Origin: Populus alba
Taxonomy: Eukaryota > Streptophyta > Magnoliopsida > Malpighiales > Salicaceae
Length of the DNA: 64,000 nt
NCBI RefSeq assembly: GCF_005239225.2
Contig: NC_133297.1
Span: 15,550,147-15,614,146 of the forward strand
Direction of reading: 5' to 3'
Made by a program: the position numbers and the translations under genes. Shown here one piece after another: positions 57,962-64,000 of the stretch (positions within the stretch are counted from its first letter, which is position 1; every line of letters starts with the position of its first letter). Under the pieces are notes generated by a model. The model did no database searches. It saw only the letters and a program-made list of their open reading frames with translations, and was not told the DNA's origin.

Positions 57962-60259
57962 TACCAAACATATTGTGACTCAAAACTTGGGCCCTTGGCT
58001 CGATTCATTGTCGGAATGGCGAGGCAAATACTGCAATGAGAAGAGCACGTACGCACCAAGTTCAAGGGATGGATGGCTATGGAGCATGTTTGTGGTGCTG
58101 TCGATGGATTCTTGCTTGCTAAAAACACATGCGTGGCTCATCTGTGAAGTGCACGTACGCACCAAATTCAACACAGACAAGTTTCAATGTTGTCCTTGTC
58201 ATTATTTATCACCAGCCAGCCAGCAGGACATCATATGATCGCATTGTCAACGTAGGGATTCAAAGTTAAGCTCGACATCTTTCTTGGAACTCATAAAGCT
58301 ATTGTCGGGAACTTGTTTACTGGTTTCGCTGGCATGCGTGCTTATATCCCAGAGAGAATATAGCCCATTAACACAAGTTGCAAGCATTTATATTTATATA
58401 TACACACATACTCTCTCCCTTTCATTTTGTTCAAGTACTTTGATTTTATTCAAGTTAAATGTCACTCAAGCGTTGGTTGGTTATGATGATCAAGGATTAC
58501 GATTGTTTTGGATATGCTAAATTGATATGGGTAATACCTCTTAAAATCATTAGAATATTTCTTTTTTTACTTTCACTAATGCATGTATAAATTAATTGAA
58601 GATACTCAAAACTTAAAAGAAGAACCTTTTGTTTTCTTAAACTTGTACATCGTTACTGTATTTTTAAAAAAATTTAATTTTTTTTATTAAAAATTAATTT
58701 TTTTATGTGTTTTGAATCGTTTTGATGTTTTAATATTAAAATTAATTTTTTAATAATGAAAAAACATCATTTTAATGTATTTCAGAACGAAAAGTATTTT
58801 TAAAAATAACCACAGCTACACTTTTAAATAATTATATGAAAAAGCAGCTAATTTAACCCAACATTCGATTAGATATTGGAAAGATATTATCAATTAATGC
58901 TTAAATATGAGAATTTGTTCATTGACGAAAAGATCATCATCTTGAACCGGAAAGATTCGACCTTAGATTTCAAGAATGGAACAACTACCGTAGAGATTCT
59001 CTATGAATAAGATGCAAATAATAAAGTAAAGTCTACGAGAATTTGTTCAAGATTTGATTTTCAAAAGATCAAAGTCTTCCTTGTTTTCTTTTGATTGCTC
59101 TCCTTCTAACCCTATTTAATTAAAAGATCATCGTTTTTTTTCTAACTTGCCGTATCCCACATAATCCATGCATGAACCTGGACATGATCATATTGTAAAA
59201 AAAGAAAGAAAGAAAATAATCTTGGATGATATGATATAGATATAGAGGCATTGTTGACGCATTTGTTCGAACTTGAAACAGGACTTGGAGTGGATCTTGA
59301 GTTGGAGGACATTTATGAATGTTTACCCTAACATTGTTAGCAGGTTGCTCGACAAAATCACCTCTTTGTTTGGCATCATAGATGATGATCTTCTTTAAAT
59401 TGTCACCAACTTCATTACCTGCCAAGCAATCTAAAGATAAAAAGAAAAAAAAAAATAAAGAAAAGGAAAAGCGTGCACACCCTTCACATCACATCAAAAA
59501 CCATATAAAGGCTAAGCTTTATTTATTTTCCTGTCCCTAATTTGTTTCCATAATTATTGGGTACAACCTAAAAACTAAAAACATTCCAACATGTGGGGAT
59601 ATCCTTGCTATCACTTAATCCATCTCTCTTTTTCTTGCCCGCTACATGAGTTATTTTAGTATAATATTGGATTAATAGTTATTTTTAAAATATTTTTTAT
59701 TTAAAAATACATCATAATAATATTTTTTATTTTTTAAAATTAATTTTTAATATCAGCATATCAAAACTATTGAAAAAAAAATTAATTAGAAGCAAATAAA
59801 TATTTAAATTTTTTTTAACAATTTATAGATGATATTACCATCTAGGAAACACAAGTTTATTAATTAGGGTTTTTTATGCTATACACCAACTATAGTTTTG
59901 TCTATTTATTTTTCTATTTTGTGTACACTTCGTCTTAAGCTGGGGAAACCTCGTGAAAAAAAAAAAAAGTTGAATTGTTTGAAGAAGTGGTGGACACCAA
60001 TTACTCTTTACATGTGGGAAGTGAGATTTGGGGAGTTAGGCTCAGATCCAGCCCAATATAAAAAGAAAGAAGTAGAATCAATCAGATATTACCCATTATC
60101 CAATCGATAATCGGCCCACTTAGTATCATCAATCTTGGCCCATAGATCTCTTAGAGTGGTTGACTCTCCTCCTGTCCTGGAGGCTGAAACCCAGAGAGAG
60201 AGAGAGAGGGGAGAGAGAGATCAAGAAGCGAAGCATAAGGAAGTTCAAGTCGAAGAAGA
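57962..60259. other. Intergenic with two MITE-like segments; DUF423 promoter
   Basis: MITE-like AT-rich segments lie at about 58645-58825 and 59665-59825, the latter with the core shared with 53855. The words acgtacgcaccaa.ttcaa occur twice 105 bp apart (58048 and 58153). From about 60000 the DNA is the promoter and leader of the next gene, with aatataaaaag at 60055 and a GA-rich leader near 60193. Confidence 0.4.
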
Positions 60260-61595
60260 ATGGTTCCTTCGATGTGGCACAGTATAGCTGCTGTCTCCGG
60301 TACTTTACTGCTATTCTACCACTTCAAATTTATATTTCCTGGCAGTATAATTTATGTTTGATTGACTGGAAAAATCACAAACAAACAGGGGTAGCAGCTC
60401 TCGGATTGGGGACCTATGGTGCTCATGTCTTCAAGCCCCAAAATCCCACTTATAAAGAGGTCCTCCTTTTCTCTTTCTCGTTCTTTTGTTAAATACTTGT
60501 TCTAAATGATAGCAAGCAATTCTTGATTGTGATTGTGAAGGTATGGCAAACAGCGTCTTTATACCATTTGGTTCACACTGCAGCCCTTCTTGCTGCTCCT
60601 ATCACCAAACGCCCCCACATTGTGAGTTTCTTCCCACTTTCCCACCTTCTTTCTCCTTTCATTTCTTTTGTTAATTCTGATTGAAATTTGTTGTCTCAGT
60701 TTGGAGGCCTTTTGACTACTGGGATTGTTGCTTTCTCTGGAACGTAAGTCATGTTTACCAGTTTTCGAATGAAAGTTTGTTGGGATTTTGAATTTGCATT
60801 TGCATCGTTTTTTCTGATGCTAAAGCTGCCCTTGTTGGTGATTTGCGACTGAAAAAATCTTTTTTTTTTTTACCGTATGCATATGTCTCATGATAATTTA
60901 ATCGACCAGGTGACTTTACTAATGATAGGAAACCTTAAAATATATCAATAACAAACTGACCTGCAACTGTCTTATTGTTATACTGAGCCTCAGCTACCAA
61001 CATCAAGAACCATACATTACATTTGATTTCTTTGTTTTGTTAGGATATGGACTTTCTGGAACTCGGTGCTTTTATTGTTTCAGCTTATGTTTGGAACAAT
61101 GTTATATTTCTGCTGCTTTGGAAAAAGCCAGGAACCAAGCATATATTTGCTCTCAGTTTAGACTGTAGATATAGTCGTATAAAGGAGTTCCTATACCAAC
61201 TAAGCTATATGATTTGCTTGACTGGACTTACAGCTCGGGTAGCATTTGTCTTGAAAAAGGAAAACACCTTATGATAGCTCCATTCTCGCGGCTCTTGTTA
61301 AGCTAAATTGATTGCAACGCTGTATTTCAGTCATTACTTTTTCTACAATTATTTTAACTTGCATTAGTGGAGGTTGGCTTTCATCTAGATTATTCTTTTC
61401 TTAGTGTCCTGTTTTGAGCAAGTTATCTTTTCCATTCGCAACGAACACCATATTGGAGATTAAAGTCTGAATGAAGTTAATCTGGAATTGTGTAGGTGTT
61501 ATACTGTGGCACTTCTTGAGGACAGAAAGTATTCTACTTTGGCTCCATTTGGTGGCTTTGCATTTATTGCTGCTTGGGCAAGCTTGCTTTTCTAA
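60260..61595 (+). CDS. TMEM256/DUF423 family small membrane protein
   Basis: Five small exons (60260-60299, 60389-60459, 60541-60621, 60700-60743 and 61496-61595) give 111 residues, the usual family length. The chain starts MVPSMWHSIAAVSG and continues with VAALGLGTYGAHVF and VWQTASLYHLVHTAALLAAP. Then come a FGGLLTTGIVAFSGT segment and the final STLAPFGGFAFIAAWASLLF. These are the conserved blocks of DUF423 and form about four short membrane segments. The family spans bacteria to animals; its function is unknown and it is often found in mitochondrial membrane preparations. Four introns are GT-AG. The last, 752 bp, is the longest. Confidence 0.9.
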
Positions 61596-62452
61596 GGATA
61601 GACCTCTTTAAGATGGCGGTGAATCTTCATTTCTGCGTCACAAGTATCATACATCAATGCTTTGGGGCTTTAGCAGATACTGAAGGAACTTTGTTTAACT
61701 ATCTATTCACTATCTTGATGATGGTTCATATTTCATATCTTTATGTATTATATATCATGGTGCTTGTGAAATTATTGGATTGCTTCGTGGCAGTTTCTCC
61801 ATCACTGTTCGGAGTCTAAGGGAACTTGAAGTGAATGTAGGTTAACATTTGTTGCTGATATTTTCTATCGTGCTGCGAGTATTCTTAATGGAAAAATGTG
61901 CAATCGCTATTGGGCTGTGATGATTTCAATTTGTTATGTTCCACGAAAAAGATCTGTGGCAGAGAAAAAGTTTTGCGATTCTTCAGTGCATCCTTCAATT
62001 CGAGTCTCAAACTTTTCTGAAAGAGATTTGCAGTTGCTTTTCCAATGTACTACTATGTCCACTCCAACGATTCTTTCTTAGATAATCATGAATTGGTGAT
62101 TGTCCATTGAACATCATAAATGCGACTTAGTATCAAGTTTTCTTGCATGATTGCTTCATGTTGCTACATGATGAAAGCAATCTCATGTGTTGGCTAGAAG
62201 AAAGATTTTCAGTTCCAGAAACGGACATTAGTGGAAGCAAATTTGTTGAAGAAAATATGAAGTAGAAGGAAAACTAGGAAAGGACCTTGGCAAAGTATGT
62301 CTAAGCTCATCTCATGTGAAAACCTGATTTAATTTGCAATGAGAAAAGCTCAAAGCTGCTAAAAATTAAAGGAACAAAATATCTGAAACTGAAAAATCTC
62401 TATCCCTAGTGAAATGCTGATCTTCTGTGTTGATGGTTCTCATGGATTTGAA
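61596..62452. other. 3' regions of two convergent genes
   Basis: Downstream of the DUF423 stop on the plus strand and of the X8 gene stop on the minus strand. No further gene is recognised. Confidence 0.5.
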
Positions 62453-63201
62453 TCAGGGATGGAACTCGTACTGGCAAGAGCTATGACCTGCACGTCAATT
62501 TTTTAAAAGAACAATGAGAATCATTTAACACAGAGAAAGTATAGAAAAATGATTTCCAGCTGCTACTCTCACATGGCTTACACTTTCTAAGCATGTGGAA
62601 AACAGAATTGTCTCCCTTTTCTTTTCATAATCAAAAGTAGATAATTTGATATTTACAACCTGCAAGATTTCCTATGGTGGAGCCTCACTAAAAACAAGTC
62701 GAGAAATAACTAGAGATTAAAAAAAAAAAAAAAACTTAGCAAGTGCTTACTGGGGTCAAGTTCTGTAATGATAGCAGCTCCTTTGAAGTAGCAAGATCCA
62801 CCTTTGTGCTTGAACTTCTGGAAGTAGCTGTTGAAGGCATAGGAAGCATGGTCTCTCACAGTATTTGGCAAATAGCAAGGCTGGTTCACTTGAATCTTAC
62901 TGCAGTCTGCACCACCTTTCCCACAAGCCCAGTCCAACGCCATCTGCAACTCATCATCTGGGGTCTGCTCATCTGCTACGCACCATTGCTCTAATTCCCC
63001 ATCTAGTATTTATTTCCAAACATACACCAACAAGAACTTATGTGAGATATGAACAAAACAACCTGTGATAAATAATGATAAAACGAACCAGCTTCTCCTC
63101 AGATGGGAAGTTCAGGCTGTATTGCTTAGCTTACCTGATTTCCTGGGAGTTATGGACAGGATAAGAAGGGCTAGCATTGTCCTTTTCCAAAGGATTGGCA
63201 T
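62453..63201 (-). CDS. Short secreted X8-domain (CBM43) protein
   Basis: Three exons (63201-63135, 62990-62751 and 62487-62453) give 113 residues. The N-terminus has a short hydrophobic stretch (MLALLILSI, residues 9-17), a likely signal peptide. A single X8 domain from EQWCVAD (residue 23) to the end follows, with the six expected cysteines at 26, 45, 52, 61, 89 and 107. NQPCYLP and HASYAFNSYFQK are hallmark blocks. X8 domains bind beta-1,3-glucan (callose); longer relatives with a GPI anchor sit at plasmodesmata. This one has no tail after the last cysteine block, so a soluble cell-wall protein is likely. Introns are GT-AG; the last exon is only 35 bases. The start ATG is the first giving a signal-like start, and an upstream exon cannot be excluded. 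Confidence 0.82.
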
Positions 63202-64000
63202 ATTTTCGAAAGAAAGAAACAAAGACAGGTCACAATGGCAGAATAACCTAATCTGTTGCAGAGAAGTGTATCCACAGAAAGCTTGTTGGTTAGATCCATA
63301 TATAGAACACAAAAAAACACCCTTACACCGAGTAAATTACATGGTAATTCGGTAGCTAGACAACAAAGTGACAGCCATGTGAAGGGGGGTATACGAGGTC
63401 AGCTTGCAAATGCGTTCCAGATAAGCTCATTTTCACCCCAACAAGGAAAGGTTGTGCTTCTGCAATACTATATTATTTAGATTGAGTTGAAGGGATTCCA
63501 ATTGTATAAAGAGAAGAACAACTCCATCTTTTAAAACGACTCAAATTATTCATGGCCATGGAATCTCGATCTGCAGGCATCCTATGTTCTACCCGGTGCA
63601 ATATGAAAGGTGCCTTGCTTGTCCTGTTCTTAGGTGTCCATGTGAGTGGCATATCTCACATGATTAGAAGCGGGGAAAATGAAGTCAACTGTGTAAAAAG
63701 ATGGAGCTTCTGCTTTAGGATCGTAAACAGTATCCATCAATATGATTAATGGTATCTCTTGCCCAATGAAGGCAATTGCCCATGTATTTCTCCAAGCAGC
63801 CTCTCCCTAACATTTATCAACCACATTTTAGCTGCACATCATCTTCACCAAATCAGGGGCATTATGGGGCATATCAGCTGGTATTGAACGAGGCACCATA
63901 ACAGCGAAAACACGGGCATGCATTGATGAACACAGAAAAAAGGATCAAAACAAGGATGCATCAGATTTAGTTCAACACTTTTGCCCCCCAAAAAGAATCT
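63202..64000. other. X8 gene upstream region; nothing firm to window end
   Basis: A plus-strand frame at 63552-63749 includes MKGALLVLFLGVHVSG, which looks signal-like, but neither homology nor a downstream exon can be shown. Confidence 0.3.

Noticed and set aside
59120..59425. 101-residue minus-strand frame with fairly balanced composition
   Set aside because: No recognisable motif, and the second half runs into low-complexity Phe-rich codons. Without a homologue I do not call it a gene.
63552..63749. Plus-strand signal-like start MKGALLVLFLGVHVSG near the window end
   Set aside because: No downstream exon or domain is visible before the window ends; the frame closes after ordinary residues.
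1..64000. CRISPR arrays, bacterial operons, phage or plasmid functions
   Set aside because: The sequence is eukaryotic plant DNA; the tandem repeats lack the short-repeat/unique-spacer form.

Overview
The window is nuclear DNA of a dicot tree, most likely Salicaceae (Populus or Salix type). The evidence is spliced plant genes with short exons, AT-rich intergenic DNA and plant-only families (plant mobile domain, NPH3, WRKY, GRAS, X8). The genus is an inference; no organelle or bacterial gene is present. No operon logic applies: each gene is transcribed separately.

Layout. About 1-20.7 kb is gene-poor. It holds two copies of a miniature LTR element (TRIM), a decayed Ty3/gypsy protease on the minus strand, a decayed copia reverse transcriptase, a broken membrane-protein gene, a copia element interrupted by a second copia, and a non-coding repeat array with a head-to-head partner. 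About 20.8-34.8 kb is a gene island: a MAIN-LIKE (MAIL2-type) plant mobile domain gene (+), a BTB/POZ-NPH3 gene (-), a short WNK kinase of WNK11 type (-), and an ESS2/DGCR14 splicing-factor gene (-) that carries an in-frame TAG at codon 50. About 35-43.4 kb is repeat-rich. About 43.4-51 kb holds a two-domain WRKY gene of WRKY1 type (+) facing a PAT1/SCL21-type GRAS gene (-), with a LINE RNase H fragment between them. About 51-60 kb is intergenic, with MITE-like elements, a three-copy 320-bp tandem repeat and a third TRIM. About 60-63.3 kb has a TMEM256/DUF423 membrane protein gene (+) facing a short secreted X8-domain protein gene (-).

How the genes relate. Several encode regulators: transposon silencing and meristem maintenance (MAIL), light signalling (NPH3-like, PAT1-like GRAS), transcription (WRKY1) and splicing (ESS2). 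From memory of Arabidopsis loci, MAIL2, WRKY1 and SCL21 lie together on chromosome 2 (At2g04865, At2g04880, At2g04890), and the NPH3 gene At5g48130 lies next to PAT1 (At5g48150). The window therefore looks like the unfractionated version of a region that was duplicated and split in Arabidopsis.

No wholly new molecular system was found. The most notable observations are the premature stop in ESS2, the repeat tail of the MAIL2 gene continuing in frame beyond two stops, three related TRIM elements, uORF-rich leaders on both transcription-factor genes, and a GC-AG intron. Exon borders were derived by eye from splice signals and reading-frame continuity; all coding phases close exactly.
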